A stretch of DNA of 64,000 bases from Paraflavitalea sp. CAU 1676. GTDB taxonomy: Bacteria > Bacteroidota > Bacteroidia > Chitinophagales > Chitinophagaceae. Each line of letters starts with the position of its first letter. The stretch's first letter is position 1. Both the position numbers and the translations under genes were made by a program. Location of the stretch: NCBI RefSeq assembly GCF_029223285.1, contig NZ_JARHUJ010000001.1, forward strand, positions 682,001 to 746,000, read 5' to 3'. Under the pieces are notes generated by a model, which ran no database searches, was not told the origin of the DNA, and saw only the letters and a program-made list of their open reading frames with translations. Shown here piece after piece: positions 1 through 8,398 of the stretch.

Positions 1-466
1 TAAACTGGCTACTGTCGACATACAGAATTACATCAGGGAATTGATCAGCTACCTCGATGATAATTTCAATGTGAACCACCGTATTCGTTTCCTGCTGGAG
101 TTGCCTGTTCTCGAGTTGAACGTGTCGCAGGCTGTTCCGGTGGGCCTTATACTTAATGAAGCGATCACCAATGCGATCAAATATGCATTCCCGGGCAACC
201 AGTCGGGATCCATCACCGTCACCGTCCGTGAAATCGAAAACGATCATGTCCTGCTGCTGATCTCCGACAACGGCGCAGGGCTTCCTGTTGGGTTCGACAT
301 GAGTGCAAGCCGAACACTTGGTATCAATCTCATGCAGGGGTTGGCCCGTCAGCTGAACGGCACTTTTACCATGAAGGGGCAGCAGGGAACACTTGTAGCG
401 GTGAGTTTCCCATTGGAGGACGTCGCTGCACTATACGAAGAAAAAATAGCAGCAGTGGCCGTTTGA
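1..466 (+). CDS. sensor histidine kinase, C-terminal part (HisKA_2 / HATPase_c)
   Basis: This is the C-terminal part of a two-component sensor kinase whose 5' end lies outside the window; the frame is open from base 2. What remains is the ATP-binding HATPase_c domain. Its N box reads NEAITNAIKYAF, the G1 box DNGAGLP, and a G2-like stretch GINLMQGLARQLNG follows. This spacing and the sequence before the N box fit the HisKA_2 class of cytosolic kinases, so the phosphorylated His should lie just upstream. The gene ends 33 bp before the likely start of a sigma54-dependent response regulator, its probable partner. The sensed signal cannot be told from this fragment. Confidence 0.9.
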   Translation, partial: KLATVDIQNYIRELISYLDDNFNVNHRIRFLLELPVLELNVSQAVPVGLILNEAITNAIKYAFPGNQSGSITVTVREIENDHVLLLISDNGAGLPVGFDMSASRTLGINLMQGLARQLNGTFTMKGQQGTLVAVSFPLEDVAALYEEKIAAVAV

Positions 467-499
467 TTAATGGAGGCCCACACAAGAATAGAGAATTGT

Positions 500-2476
500 A
501 TGACAGAGCAAATTCTGATAGTAGAGGATGAGTTTATAGTGGCCAACGATCTGAAGTTGATCCTGGAAAAAGCAGGATATAAGGTTTGTGGAATTGCCGC
601 TTCAGTAGTGGAAGCCCGCGAGCTGATACAGCAGCACAAACCAGGGTTCGTATTACTCGATATCCATTTAAAAGGCAAAACAACGGGAATCCAGCTGGCG
701 TATGAGTTGCGGGAGCAACACATAGCCTTCATCTACATCTCAGCCAATTCCAATCAGCAGGTACTCGAAGCTGCAAGGGCAACGGAACCATACGGCTTCC
801 TGGTAAAGCCATTCCGTGCCCGCGACGTACTGATATCGCTCGATATTGCACGCTACCGCCATAAGCATAGTCTCGAAGCAGGCTTAAGGCAGGAAGCGAT
901 ACTGCACGAAAAGCTGCAGACCATCGCGACACAGTCGGGTGGTGTTATGGAAAAGCTGTTACAAGCCATCAGGATACTGCAGCCCTACCTGCCCGCCGAT
1001 CTTATGCTTGTAAGTAAAACGGATGTACAGGATGATAGAGTACAGCTGTCGGGTTATCTCCGCATTGGATTTGATGAATACCAGTGGTTAGGTTCCGACG
1101 AGTTGATCACCATCACCGGGCTGTCACAAAGCGAATGGGCAGGTATACAGCCCAACGCCAATAAGCATTTTGTTCCCGCCTGGCGCAATGAGGAAGCATT
1201 TAATACAGTCTGCTGTGAGGACCCCGTCACCAACCTGCTGGCCGAAACCTTCGGTCAACACTCGTTGTTGCAATTCCCGTTGGAGGTAGATGAAATACAC
1301 AGCAGCATAATTACAATGTATAGCCGCAAGCCCGATGCCTGGCATGCCGGTCACCTGGCTTTGTTGCAGAGAATGAAGGCCGAACTGGCGACTATCATTG
1401 ACGATGGCAAGGCCTCCCCCAATAGATATGCCGCTAATGGCATACCCAAAACAAATCCGGTAACACCAGCAGTTGCCAAAAACAAAGCCGGGTTCGAGGG
1501 CATCGTTGGCAACAGCCATCAGTTGTTGCGCGTACTTGACCAGGTATCGCAGGTAGCACCGCTCGATACCTCCGTACTCATCCTTGGCGAAAGCGGTACC
1601 GGCAAGGAGCGCATAGCGCATTGCATTCACCTTCAGTCTTCAAGGAGTGCCATGCCTTTCGTTAAGATCAACTGCGCCGCACTGCCGCCCACATTGATCG
1701 AATCAGAATTGTTTGGACATGAAAAAGGGGCATTCACCGGAGCCCTTGACAGGCGCATCGGAAAATTTGAACAAGCCAATGGAGGCACCATCTTCCTCGA
1801 TGAGATCGGCGAAATGCCCCTGGAGCTTCAGGTCAAATTGCTGCGGGTACTACAGGAGAAAGAAATAGAACGCATCGGCGGACAAGCGCCTTTTAAGATC
1901 AACGTACGCATCGTCGCGGCAACCAACCGCAACCTCGAACAGGAAGTAGCAGAAGGCCGCTTTCGTCTCGATCTCTATTATCGCCTCAATGTATTCCCGG
2001 TGATACTGCCGGCCCTGCGCGAACGGCGCGAAGACATTAAGTACCTGGCCCACCATTTTGCATTGCTGGCCAGCCGCCGCAACAACCGCCATTTTCAGGG
2101 AATAACGCCAGCTATGATGACCGAACTGGAGGCCTGGCATTGGCCCGGTAATATTCGCGAGCTTGAAAATGTCATGGAGCAAACTGTGATCCTCAATGCA
2201 GAAGGGAGGCCATTGGCATTGAAGCGCCCACTGAATACAGGCATACTGCCAGGGGCTGGTCAGGGCCTCAATGCAGCTCCATTCACGCAAGCCCAGTCTC
2301 TTACGGATATCAAAAAGATCCAGGACGAGACCGAGCGGGAATATATTATCAGTATGTTGCGCAAAGCCAACGGCCGTATCAGGGGTGAAGGCGGCGCAGC
2401 CCAACTGCTCAACCTAAAACCGACCACCCTCGAGTCGAGGATGCTTAAACTGGGCATCAGGAAAGAGAACCTCTGA
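500..2476 (+). CDS. sigma54-dependent response regulator (REC - linker - AAA+ - Fis HTH)
   Basis: This is an NtrC-type transcription activator of 658 aa. The receiver domain (about 1-120) has the acidic pair E9-D10, the predicted phosphorylation site D54 (VLLDIHLKG) and the conserved Lys in FLVKPF. A middle region (about 150-310) of GAF-like character follows. The AAA+ domain has Walker A GESGTGKE (363-370), the sigma54-contacting loop GAFTGA (410-415), Walker [11 protein letters not shown] and the arginine-finger region [14 protein letters not shown]. The last 50 residues form a Fis-type HTH. An in-frame ATG at 470 would add 10 residues; the ATG at 500 is preferred because it starts directly at the REC domain. 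It probably receives phosphate from the kinase just upstream and activates sigma54 promoters; the targets are unknown. Confidence 0.93.
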   Translation: MTEQILIVEDEFIVANDLKLILEKAGYKVCGIAASVVEARELIQQHKPGFVLLDIHLKGKTTGIQLAYELREQHIAFIYISANSNQQVLEAARATEPYGFLVKPFRARDVLISLDIARYRHKHSLEAGLRQEAILHEKLQTIATQSGGVMEKLLQAIRILQPYLPADLMLVSKTDVQDDRVQLSGYLRIGFDEYQWLGSDELITITGLSQSEWAGIQPNANKHFVPAWRNEEAFNTVCCEDPVTNLLAETFGQHSLLQFPLEVDEIHSSIITMYSRKPDAWHAGHLALLQRMKAELATIIDDGKASPNRYAANGIPKTNPVTPAVAKNKAGFEGIVGNSHQLLRVLDQVSQVAPLDTSVLILGESGTGKERIAHCIHLQSSRSAMPFVKINCAALPPTLIESELFGHEKGAFTGALDRRIGKFEQANGGTIFLDEIGEMPLELQVKLLRVLQEKEIERIGGQAPFKINVRIVAATNRNLEQEVAEGRFRLDLYYRLNVFPVILPALRERREDIKYLAHHFALLASRRNNRHFQGITPAMMTELEAWHWPGNIRELENVMEQTVILNAEGRPLALKRPLNTGILPGAGQGLNAAPFTQAQSLTDIKKIQDETEREYIISMLRKANGRIRGEGGAAQLLNLKPTTLESRMLKLGIRKENL

Positions 2477-2503
2477 GTCGCTATTACTGAGTAACCAATT
2501 ACC

Positions 2504-2550
2504 CTCCAAAACTTTCGGAGCTTGTTAATCAACCTCCGAAAATGTTGGAG
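2504..2550. repeat. paired 17-bp inverted repeat before the araC-type gene
   Basis: Two 17-bp blocks, 2504-2520 (CTCCAAAACTTTCGGAG) and 2534-2550 (CTCCGAAAATGTTGGAG), are reverse complements apart from two positions. Each half is also nearly self-complementary at its ends (CTCC and GGAG). A further partial copy, CTCCGAAAAG, lies at 2591-2600. They sit 28 bp after the sigma54 regulator and about 200 bp before the AraC-type gene. They could form a weak terminator for the upstream pair or a binding site for the AraC protein. No T-run follows, which slightly favours a binding site. Confidence 0.5.
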
Positions 2551-2747
2551 TCGAACTCTTGTCCCCCTTAGCTGCGCAAAAAGTATACATCTCCGAAAAG
2601 TCAAGCCCACACCTCGTTTCCGGGAAATTGAATGGGAAATGGCGCTTATTGGCAGAGAATGGCTTGCAAATTGACCTACTACTGGCATTAGCAACAATCA
2701 GTGAATAGCTGCCCGTGCTTGCCAGGCAGCAGTCCAAAATCAACCGT

Positions 2748-3653
2748 ATGTTACGAGAAAAACAACAGGTAAAAGTCGCAGCCGATCTTAGTGGAAGCAT
2801 TCCCTTCCAGTCAAACAACCTGCCGTTTGAGATCCGCACCATGGAGTGGATGGAAAGGAACCGGCAGCAGAATCAGGCGCCTCACCGGCACAGTTACTAT
2901 GAGATAAGTTGGGTCAGGCAGGGAAAGGCCACCTACCTGGTGGATCTTGAAAAACATGCCATCGAAGAAAAAACAATATGTTGCGCGGCGCCAGGTCAGG
3001 TGCACCAGTTCAAAGGGGGCGACCAGGCAAATGGCTACGTTATATCATTTAACAACGACTTCCTGTTTCTGGCACAGGACAAAACTGCTGGTTGGCTGAA
3101 CGAACAGAACTCCTCGCCGTTTCCCAACATTCGCGTGGCTTCGCTCGACAGCGACACGGCAGCAGAAGTGGATCAGCTCATACTGAAAATGGAAAAAGAA
3201 TTTAATAACTTCTTTCTGCTCCGCTCCGAAATACTCATGGGCTATTTTAAGATATTGCTCATCTACCTCGCCCGCCATTCTGATACCAATGCCCACGTTA
3301 TGCCCCCCACCAGGAATACCGACCTGGTAAAGAAATTCTTTAATGTCGTGGAGAACAAATTCATAACCCTTAAGAAGGTAACAGAATACGCCGAACACCT
3401 TTCTGTAACACCCAACTACCTCAATGAGATCGTGAAGAAAGTGTCTGGATTTCCGGCCAGCCATCATATACAACAGCGTATAGTGCTGGAAGCCAAAAGG
3501 CACGCTACTTATTCCGACTCGAGTATGAAAGAAATAGCTTACCACCTCGGCTTTGACGATATAGCTCATTTCAGCAAATTCTTTAAGAATGTGTCAGGAC
3601 AAAGTTTTACCGATTTTAAAAAGCAGACCGCTTACCAGTTCGCACAAGCATAG
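2748..3653 (+). CDS. AraC family transcriptional regulator
   Basis: This is a 301-aa AraC/XylS-type regulator. The N-terminal part (about 20-95) is a cupin-like ligand-binding domain with the HRHSYYEISWV segment typical of AraC_binding. The C-terminal 100 residues hold the double helix-turn-helix, ending with the family signature IAYHLGFDDIAHFSKFFKNVSGQSFTDF, quoted here in parts: AYHLGFDDIAHFSKFF, then SGQSFTDF. ATG 2748 is taken as start; a GTG at 2715 would add 11 residues without improving the domain. It lies 7 bp upstream of the NAD(P)-binding protein and heads the stress-gene block, so it is the best candidate to bind the motif shared by the pirin, dps and yceI promoters. That link is inference. 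Confidence 0.9.
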   Translation: MLREKQQVKVAADLSGSIPFQSNNLPFEIRTMEWMERNRQQNQAPHRHSYYEISWVRQGKATYLVDLEKHAIEEKTICCAAPGQVHQFKGGDQANGYVISFNNDFLFLAQDKTAGWLNEQNSSPFPNIRVASLDSDTAAEVDQLILKMEKEFNNFFLLRSEILMGYFKILLIYLARHSDTNAHVMPPTRNTDLVKKFFNVVENKFITLKKVTEYAEHLSVTPNYLNEIVKKVSGFPASHHIQQRIVLEAKRHATYSDSSMKEIAYHLGFDDIAHFSKFFKNVSGQSFTDFKKQTAYQFAQA

Positions 3654-3660
3654 CACCTAA

Positions 3661-4308
3661 ATGTCATACAAAATTGCCCTCATTGGGGCATCAGGATTTG
3701 TCGGAACGGCACTCCTGCAGGAAGCACGCCTGCGGGGTCATTCCATTACAGCCATCACCCGTACGCCAGAAAAATTGTCCCGGTATCCATGGGTACAAGC
3801 CTTAACAGCCGACATTTATGATACCGCAACACTTACCGGCGCCTTGCACAATACCGACGTTACTATCAATGCCTGGCATCCCGGCGCCGATATCACCCGC
3901 CAATACCAACTGTTTCTCACTGGGGCTGCTTCCATCCAACAGGCTGCCACTACTGCCGGCGCAGCCAGGTTTATAATGATCGGCAATGCCGGCACGCTGT
4001 ACATAGCGCCCGCCATGCAATGGGTCGATGCACCCGAAACTGCCGCAAATTGGCGCCCGGTACCTGCCGCTCATCGCGACTACCTGCACACCCTTCAAAA
4101 CGAAACCTCCCTCAACTGGACCTATATCACCCCGCCATTCGAATTGGTTCCCGGATATCGTACCGCGCACTATCGTACAAGCGACCATAGCCCCGTTTAC
4201 AACGAACAGGGAAGAAGCATCATTTCTGTACAGGATTTCGCCGTGGCCGTGTTCGATGAAATAGAAGCAGGCCGGCATACGCAACAACAGTTTACCGTTG
4301 GCTATTGA
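3661..4308 (+). CDS. NAD(P)-binding oxidoreductase of the NmrA/SDR-a type
   Basis: This is a 215-aa Rossmann-fold protein. The nucleotide-binding glycine motif GASGFVG lies at residues 9-15, directly after beta-strand 1 (YKIALI), and the segment AITRTPEKL follows beta-strand 2, as in NAD(P)H-binding proteins of the YwnB/PF13460 kind. No classical SDR catalytic Tyr-x-x-x-Lys is obvious. Proteins of this group bind NAD(P) and act as reductases or redox sensors. The start is 7 bp after the stop of the AraC gene, so the two are almost surely cotranscribed. In this context a role in quinone or electrophile reduction is plausible but unproven. Confidence 0.85.
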   Translation: MSYKIALIGASGFVGTALLQEARLRGHSITAITRTPEKLSRYPWVQALTADIYDTATLTGALHNTDVTINAWHPGADITRQYQLFLTGAASIQQAATTAGAARFIMIGNAGTLYIAPAMQWVDAPETAANWRPVPAAHRDYLHTLQNETSLNWTYITPPFELVPGYRTAHYRTSDHSPVYNEQGRSIISVQDFAVAVFDEIEAGRHTQQQFTVGY

Positions 4309-4331
4309 ATACCGAATCAATCGATAAGAAA

Positions 4332-4344
4332 TACAACTATTCCC
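4332..4344 (+). promoter_or_regulatory. putative shared operator, copy 1 (pirin promoter)
   Basis: TACAACTATTCCC at 4332-4344 matches 11 of 13 positions of the corresponding part of the element before the second yceI gene (TACAACTCTTTCC). From the TACA to the end of the -7 box it is 54 bp here, against 56 bp at dps and 55 bp at yceI. The position, about 60 bp upstream of the expected start of transcription, suits an AraC-type activator. This copy is shorter and weaker than the other two. Confidence 0.45.
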
Positions 4345-4378
4345 GCTGTTTGGCAACGTAGTCCAGCACTGCAAACCC

Positions 4379-4386
4379 TACCTTTG
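4379..4386 (+). promoter_or_regulatory. -7 element of pirin promoter
   Basis: TACCTTTG is a perfect match to the Bacteroidetes -7 consensus TAnnTTTG, 30 bp before the ATG of the pirin gene at 4417. The nearest TTG upstream (4350-4352) is 26 bp away, longer than usual, so the promoter may depend on an activator. The box also argues against the alternative TTG start at 4384, which would overlap it. Confidence 0.5.
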
Positions 4387-4416
4387 CTCTATCAAGCCTT
4401 CACCGCAAATCAGGTT

Positions 4417-5271
4417 ATGAAAAAGATTGAGCACATATTATACGGACGGGAAAAGAAGATCACCGAAGAAGAAACCGTGAGGCAATCTCTGCCCACCAAA
4501 GAATTCCGGTTTGCCAATCCATTTATAGTGGTACACCATGCTGGTCCTACCCAAATCGTACCGGGGCAGCAGGTAAGGATACATCCGCATCCCCACCGCG
4601 GCTTTTCACCCTATACATTCATGTTACAAGGCGAAGGCTTCCACCGCGACAATGCTGGCAACGATGAGGTCATCAAGGCAGGAGGTGTACAATGGATGTT
4701 TTCCGGGAGAGGAATCCTGCACAGTGAGGGGCCTACGGCAGAAATGCTGAAAGCCGGCGGCGTGCAGGAGTTGATACAATTATGGATCAATGCACCCCAG
4801 GCCAATAAGTGGGATAAACCTTTTTACCAGGCTGCAACCCGCGACCAGTTACCGCCGGTATTGCAACAGGAAGGCGTAAACTTGCGCCTCGCCAGCGGCG
4901 AATACGATAACCAAACCGGACCTATCCAGAACTTCACACCCATTATTTCCGCGGTAGGTGAAATAACTGCCGGCCGGCAGGTCCTGTTTCCTGCCACACC
5001 CGGCTATTGGACCTTGTTATACGTCATAAAAGGAACTGTTCTTGTTAATAACAGCGAATCGGTTGGCCAGCACAACCTTATTGTTTTTAGTAAAGAAGGC
5101 GAAGAATTTGCAGTGAAAGCCATGGAAGATGCCCAGGTGCTATTCCTGTCTGCTGAACCCATCGACGAACCTGTCGCCGCCAAAGACAATTTTGTCATGA
5201 ACACCCCCGAAGAGATCGAACAAGCGATGGAAGATTTTAAACAAGGCCGCTTTGGCGAGCTGGATTATTAG
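4417..5271 (+). CDS. pirin family protein (cupin, quercetinase-like)
   Basis: This 284-aa bicupin belongs to the pirin family. The N-terminal cupin has the metal ligands of the family: H58 and H60 in HPHRGF, H102 and E104 in LHSEGP. The C-terminal cupin (about 160-250) is degenerate. Several bacterial pirins oxidise flavonols such as quercetin with O2, others act as redox-sensitive regulators; the sequence alone does not decide. The ATG at 4417 is chosen because a consensus -7 box lies at 4379-4386. Neighbouring dioxygenase, Dps and hydrolase genes point to defence against aromatic electrophiles. Confidence 0.92.
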   Translation: MKKIEHILYGREKKITEEETVRQSLPTKEFRFANPFIVVHHAGPTQIVPGQQVRIHPHPHRGFSPYTFMLQGEGFHRDNAGNDEVIKAGGVQWMFSGRGILHSEGPTAEMLKAGGVQELIQLWINAPQANKWDKPFYQAATRDQLPPVLQQEGVNLRLASGEYDNQTGPIQNFTPIISAVGEITAGRQVLFPATPGYWTLLYVIKGTVLVNNSESVGQHNLIVFSKEGEEFAVKAMEDAQVLFLSAEPIDEPVAAKDNFVMNTPEEIEQAMEDFKQGRFGELDY

Positions 5272-5280
5272 CATCAGCGA

Positions 5281-5300
5281 TAAAATGTACATCTCTATCC
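5281..5300 (+). promoter_or_regulatory. putative shared operator, copy 2 (dps promoter)
   Basis: TAAAATGTACATCTCTATCC is identical at 18 of 20 positions to a block before the second yceI gene at 6780-6799. Its first base is 63 bp from the last base of the dps -7 box; the yceI copy is 62 bp away. Similarity stops at the edges of the block, as expected for a protein-binding site rather than a duplicated region. Confidence 0.65.
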
Positions 5301-5312
5301 TCCAAATGTCAA

Positions 5313-5344
5313 TTGACTTCCCGGCAAGGCACAACGTACATTTG
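5313..5344 (+). promoter_or_regulatory. dps promoter (-33 TTG, -7 TACATTTG)
   Basis: TTG at 5313-5315 and TACATTTG at 5337-5344 are separated by 21 bp, a good match to the Bacteroidetes primary-sigma consensus (TTG, about 20 bp, TAnnTTTG). The dps ATG follows 34 bp after the -7 box. The shared operator lies directly upstream. Confidence 0.65.
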
Positions 5345-5377
5345 TAAAGTAATCAATCAACTAATAATTATATAGCT

Positions 5378-5851
5378 ATGACACCTGCAATAGGCATTGA
5401 ACAATCGAATTTGGCAGAAGTGGCCCACACACTCACGAAACTCCTGGCCGACGAATTCCTCCTGTACACCAAAACCCGAAATGCACATTGGAATGTAGAA
5501 GGTCCCGATTTCTACACCAAGCACAAATTCTTTGAAGCTCAGTACGAACAGCTCGACGAGATCATGGATGATGTAGCAGAACGCATCCGCGTGTTGGGAC
5601 ACTACGCCCCGGCAACCCTCAAACAATTCCTGCAACTCACCCACCTCACCGAGCAATCGCGCGAATTGAACGACAGCCCCGGATATACCAAAGAACTGCT
5701 GGCTGATCACGAAAGCATCATCGTTTTCCTCCGCGAAAATGTGAACAGGTTTGCGAACGATCTGCACGATGTGGGTACCAGCGACTTCATAACGGGTCTG
5801 TTGGAAACACACGAGAAAATGGCATGGATGTTACGCGCGCATTTAAGATAA
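5378..5851 (+). CDS. dps: Dps family DNA-binding ferritin-like protein
   Basis: This 157-aa protein is a Dps-type miniferritin. The inter-subunit ferroxidase residues have the exact family spacing: H37, H49, D64 and E68 (H-x11-H-x14-D-x3-E). Dps dodecamers oxidise Fe(II) with peroxide and store the iron, and many coat DNA, which protects it from Fenton chemistry in the cytoplasm. There is no long Lys-rich tail, so DNA binding is uncertain. The gene is a single-gene unit: its own promoter lies at 5313-5344 and a terminator follows at 5881-5940. It shares an upstream element with the pirin and yceI promoters. Confidence 0.95.
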   Translation: MTPAIGIEQSNLAEVAHTLTKLLADEFLLYTKTRNAHWNVEGPDFYTKHKFFEAQYEQLDEIMDDVAERIRVLGHYAPATLKQFLQLTHLTEQSRELNDSPGYTKELLADHESIIVFLRENVNRFANDLHDVGTSDFITGLLETHEKMAWMLRAHLR

Positions 5852-5880
5852 GGACAATCGGACAGTTGCAATAAGAAGAA

Positions 5881-5940
5881 GTACCCGTCACTGACTGCTC
5901 GCTATGGCCGGTAGCCGGTGACGGGATACTATATTTTTTT
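5881..5940 (+). terminator. terminator after dps
   Basis: GTACCCGTCAC (5881-5891) pairs with GTGACGGG-A-TAC (5918-5929, one bulged A), and a run of seven T follows at 5934-5940. The long loop contains a further small GC-rich stem. Confidence 0.65.
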
Positions 5941-6020
5941 GGCGACAGTAGATTACCACATTATATTCACGGATCAATAAGCAGGATCAGCCTCCACCTG
6001 CACAACAAAAGGCTCCAGGT

Positions 6021-6563
6021 ATGGAAGAAACAAAGAAAGAAGCGGTTTGGGTGATCGATCCGGTGCATACCAGGATACGGTTCGATACAAAGTATTTACT
6101 GCTTACACCGGTCAGCGGCTGGTTTACCCAGTTCGAAGGTTCGGTAATAAATACCGAAGACAACTTCAACGGAGCCCGCGCGCAACTTACTATCTATACC
6201 AATTCCGTATACACTGGAAACGAAGAAAGGGATACACACCTTCGCTCAGCCGATTTCTTCGACACCGCCAAATTCCCCGTTATCACCTGGAAGTCCGATC
6301 AGGTAACGGTTCAAAATGGCAAGATCGAGGTAACCGGGAGCATCACCATCAAAGGAATAGAGCAACCCATTACCCTGCAGGCGCAACACCTGGGTTCCAC
6401 ACCCGACCCCATGGGCAACACCAAGGCTGGTTTTGCCGTAGATGCCACCTTGAACCGGAAAGATTTCAATATCACCTGGAACCAATTGATCGATAAGCAC
6501 GGTCTGCTCTTGTCCGATGAGGTAGTACTGCATTGCGACGTACAATTGCTGAAACTGCCCTGA
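6021..6563 (+). CDS. YceI family protein (first copy)
   Basis: This 180-aa protein is of the YceI/lipocalin-like family (eight-stranded barrel that binds isoprenoid-type lipids). Family hallmarks are the opening WVIDPVHTRIRF, the central RDTHLRSADFFD and the C-terminal half with TLNRKDFNITWN. No signal peptide is present, unlike E. coli YceI, so it should be cytoplasmic. It lies between the dps terminator and the second yceI gene and is a clear paralogue of the latter. Family members in related genomes are often annotated only as polyisoprenoid-binding; a quinone ligand would fit the neighbouring dioxygenases, which is inference. Confidence 0.9.
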   Translation: MEETKKEAVWVIDPVHTRIRFDTKYLLLTPVSGWFTQFEGSVINTEDNFNGARAQLTIYTNSVYTGNEERDTHLRSADFFDTAKFPVITWKSDQVTVQNGKIEVTGSITIKGIEQPITLQAQHLGSTPDPMGNTKAGFAVDATLNRKDFNITWNQLIDKHGLLLSDEVVLHCDVQLLKLP

Positions 6564-6893
6564 TTCTTTAGCAATCTGCCCCGGCCTGGAAGCCAATTTC
6601 GCTGGACCGTCATTTGCAATAAGTCCCTTGCCCCATTCCTGGCCAATGTTCATCGAAACGCCGCCCAACCCGATAGCCATAAGTTATCGCCCGTAGTCCA
6701 ATAATCCCGCTCCCTTTCCCTGCAACCGACAAACAATTACCTGCATTCTCCTGTCCAAAACAAGCAAAGCAACAACCCATAAAATGTACAACTCTTTCCG
6801 TCGTATAGCTATTCTTCAGACCAGATTAATGTTGCAACTTTGTATAGTCAATATGACAAATAAACAAATTGATAATCAATAAATTAACACAAC
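6564..6893. other. 330-bp gap with operator and promoter of the second yceI operon
   Basis: No convincing gene is present here. The first 200 bp are plain sequence; the last 115 bp hold the shared operator (6780-6799), a -7-like box CAACTTTG (6835-6842) and an AT-rich leader running to the ATG at 6894. A possible minus-strand frame through the gap is only antisense to the first yceI gene. Confidence 0.6.
6780..6799 (+). promoter_or_regulatory. putative shared operator, copy 3 (yceI-mhq operon)
   Basis: TAAAATGTACAACTCTTTCC differs from the dps copy at 2 of 20 positions. It lies 62 bp from the last base of the -7-like box CAACTTTG (6835-6842). No TTG stands at the proper -33 distance here, so activation through this site would make sense. 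Confidence 0.65.
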
Positions 6894-7427
6894 ATGTCAA
6901 AGACTAAATGGGTTCTCGATCCAGCACACAGCGAAATTCAGTTTAAAGTAAAGCACCTGATGATCACCACCGTAACAGGTTATTTCAAAAAGTTCAACCT
7001 CGAAGTGGAAACAGCCGGTGATGACTTTACAAATGCTTCTAAGATAGAATTTACTGCCGACGTTGACTCCGTCGATACCAACAACGAACAAAGGGATAAT
7101 CACCTGCGTTCAGCCGACTTCTTCAACGCATCAGAATTCAAAGAAATAAAGTTCAGCGGCATTAAATACACCGGTACCAAAGAAGAAGGCAAACTCCAGG
7201 GAGCACTTACCTTAAGAGGTGTAACAGGTAATGTAGTAGCCAACGTAGAGTTTGGTGGTATCACAGTAGACCCCTACGGACAGACCAAAGCAGGTTTTAC
7301 CGTAACAGGAAAATTAAATCGTAAGGAATTCGGACTCGGCTGGGGTGCCGTAACAGAAGCCGGTAACGTAGTAGTAAGTGATGAAGTGAAATTTGCCGGC
7401 GAGTTCCAGTTAATCAAACAAGCTTAA
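6894..7427 (+). CDS. YceI family protein (second copy)
   Basis: This 177-aa YceI-family protein is a paralogue of the gene just upstream; both share WV-DP-H at the N-terminus and RDxHLRSADFF in the middle. It has no signal peptide and so is expected in the cytoplasm, where the barrel may bind a polyprenyl or quinone lipid. It is the first gene of a tight operon: 21 bp to the first dioxygenase, then gaps of 14 and 25 bp to the next two genes. The leader carries the operator shared with dps and pirin, so this copy rather than the first is part of that regulon. Confidence 0.92.
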   Translation: MSKTKWVLDPAHSEIQFKVKHLMITTVTGYFKKFNLEVETAGDDFTNASKIEFTADVDSVDTNNEQRDNHLRSADFFNASEFKEIKFSGIKYTGTKEEGKLQGALTLRGVTGNVVANVEFGGITVDPYGQTKAGFTVTGKLNRKEFGLGWGAVTEAGNVVVSDEVKFAGEFQLIKQA

Positions 7428-7448
7428 GAGAGCTGAAAAGGAGATTGT

Positions 7449-8384
7449 ATGAGCAACAGAATATTGGGTCTGCACCACATCACTGCCATCGCAGGAAACG
7501 CCCAACGTAATTTCGACTTCTATACCAGGGTGCTTGGTGTAAGATTGGTAAAGAAAACAGTAAACTTCGATGATCCGGGAACCTACCACTTCTACTACGG
7601 TAATGAGGTGGGTGCCCCCGGTACCATCCTCACCTTCTTCCCTTGGGAAGGTATCCAGAGCGGGTATGCTGGCACAGGCACGGCATCGGAGATTGGATAT
7701 AGTGTACCCGGCGGTAGCCTTGGCTTTTGGAAAGACCGGTTCGATCAATACAAGGTAACACAAGGCCCGACAGCCGAAAGGTTTGGTGAACTGTACTTAC
7801 CTTTCCAGGATCCCGATGGCCTCAAGCTGGCCCTCACCGAATCTAAAACACCCGATACCCGAAAAGCCTGGACAACCAACGATGTAAAGGAAGAGTCTGC
7901 TACCAAAGGTTTTCATAGCATCACCCTTACCCTGAAAAGCATCAAAGGCACAGTAGCCGTACTAACTGATATCTTTGGATATAAATTACTTGAACAGGAA
8001 GGGAACCGTTACCGCTTTGTAACCGATGCTGTGGAAAACGCCGCGATCGTCGATATCATCGAAGATCCCGAAGGAAAGATCGGACAGGTAGCCGGTGGAA
8101 CCAACCACCACGTCGCCTTCCGTGTGCAGGACGACAAAGTACTGATGGAATTCAGGGAGAAGATCGAAAAGCGTGGCTTCAACATCACGCCTAAGATTGA
8201 CCGCAACTATTTCTACTCCTTGTATTTCCGGGAACCCGGCGGCGTATTGTTCGAGATCGCTACTGATAATCCCGGATTCGCAACCGACGAATCGGTGGCC
8301 GAGTTGGGTACTAACCTCAGGCTGCCTGCGCAATACGAGTCGATGAGAAAACAGATCGAAAAACAATTACCGGTACTGCATTAA
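7449..8384 (+). CDS. ring-cleaving dioxygenase, VOC family (MhqO/MhqE-like), copy 1
   Basis: This 311-aa protein has two VOC (glyoxalase/bleomycin-resistance fold) modules, one starting ILGLHHITAIAG and one around residue 150 (GFHSITLTLKS). Metal-site residues are visible: H in HHIT, H in TNHHVAF and E in GGVLFEIATD. The length and layout match MhqO/MhqE of Bacillus subtilis, extradiol-type dioxygenases that open quinone and catechol rings in resistance to methylhydroquinone. The gene is second in the yceI-VOC-VOC-hydrolase operon. Substrate is inferred from family and neighbourhood only. Confidence 0.9.
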   Translation: MSNRILGLHHITAIAGNAQRNFDFYTRVLGVRLVKKTVNFDDPGTYHFYYGNEVGAPGTILTFFPWEGIQSGYAGTGTASEIGYSVPGGSLGFWKDRFDQYKVTQGPTAERFGELYLPFQDPDGLKLALTESKTPDTRKAWTTNDVKEESATKGFHSITLTLKSIKGTVAVLTDIFGYKLLEQEGNRYRFVTDAVENAAIVDIIEDPEGKIGQVAGGTNHHVAFRVQDDKVLMEFREKIEKRGFNITPKIDRNYFYSLYFREPGGVLFEIATDNPGFATDESVAELGTNLRLPAQYESMRKQIEKQLPVLH

Positions 8385-8398
8385 AAGAACAAAGGTTT

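Noticed and set aside
6246-6680. Minus-strand frame opening MAIGLGGVSMNIGQEWG in the gap after the first yceI gene
   Set aside because: It looked protein-like for a short stretch, but most of it is antisense to yceI and no promoter or family match was found.
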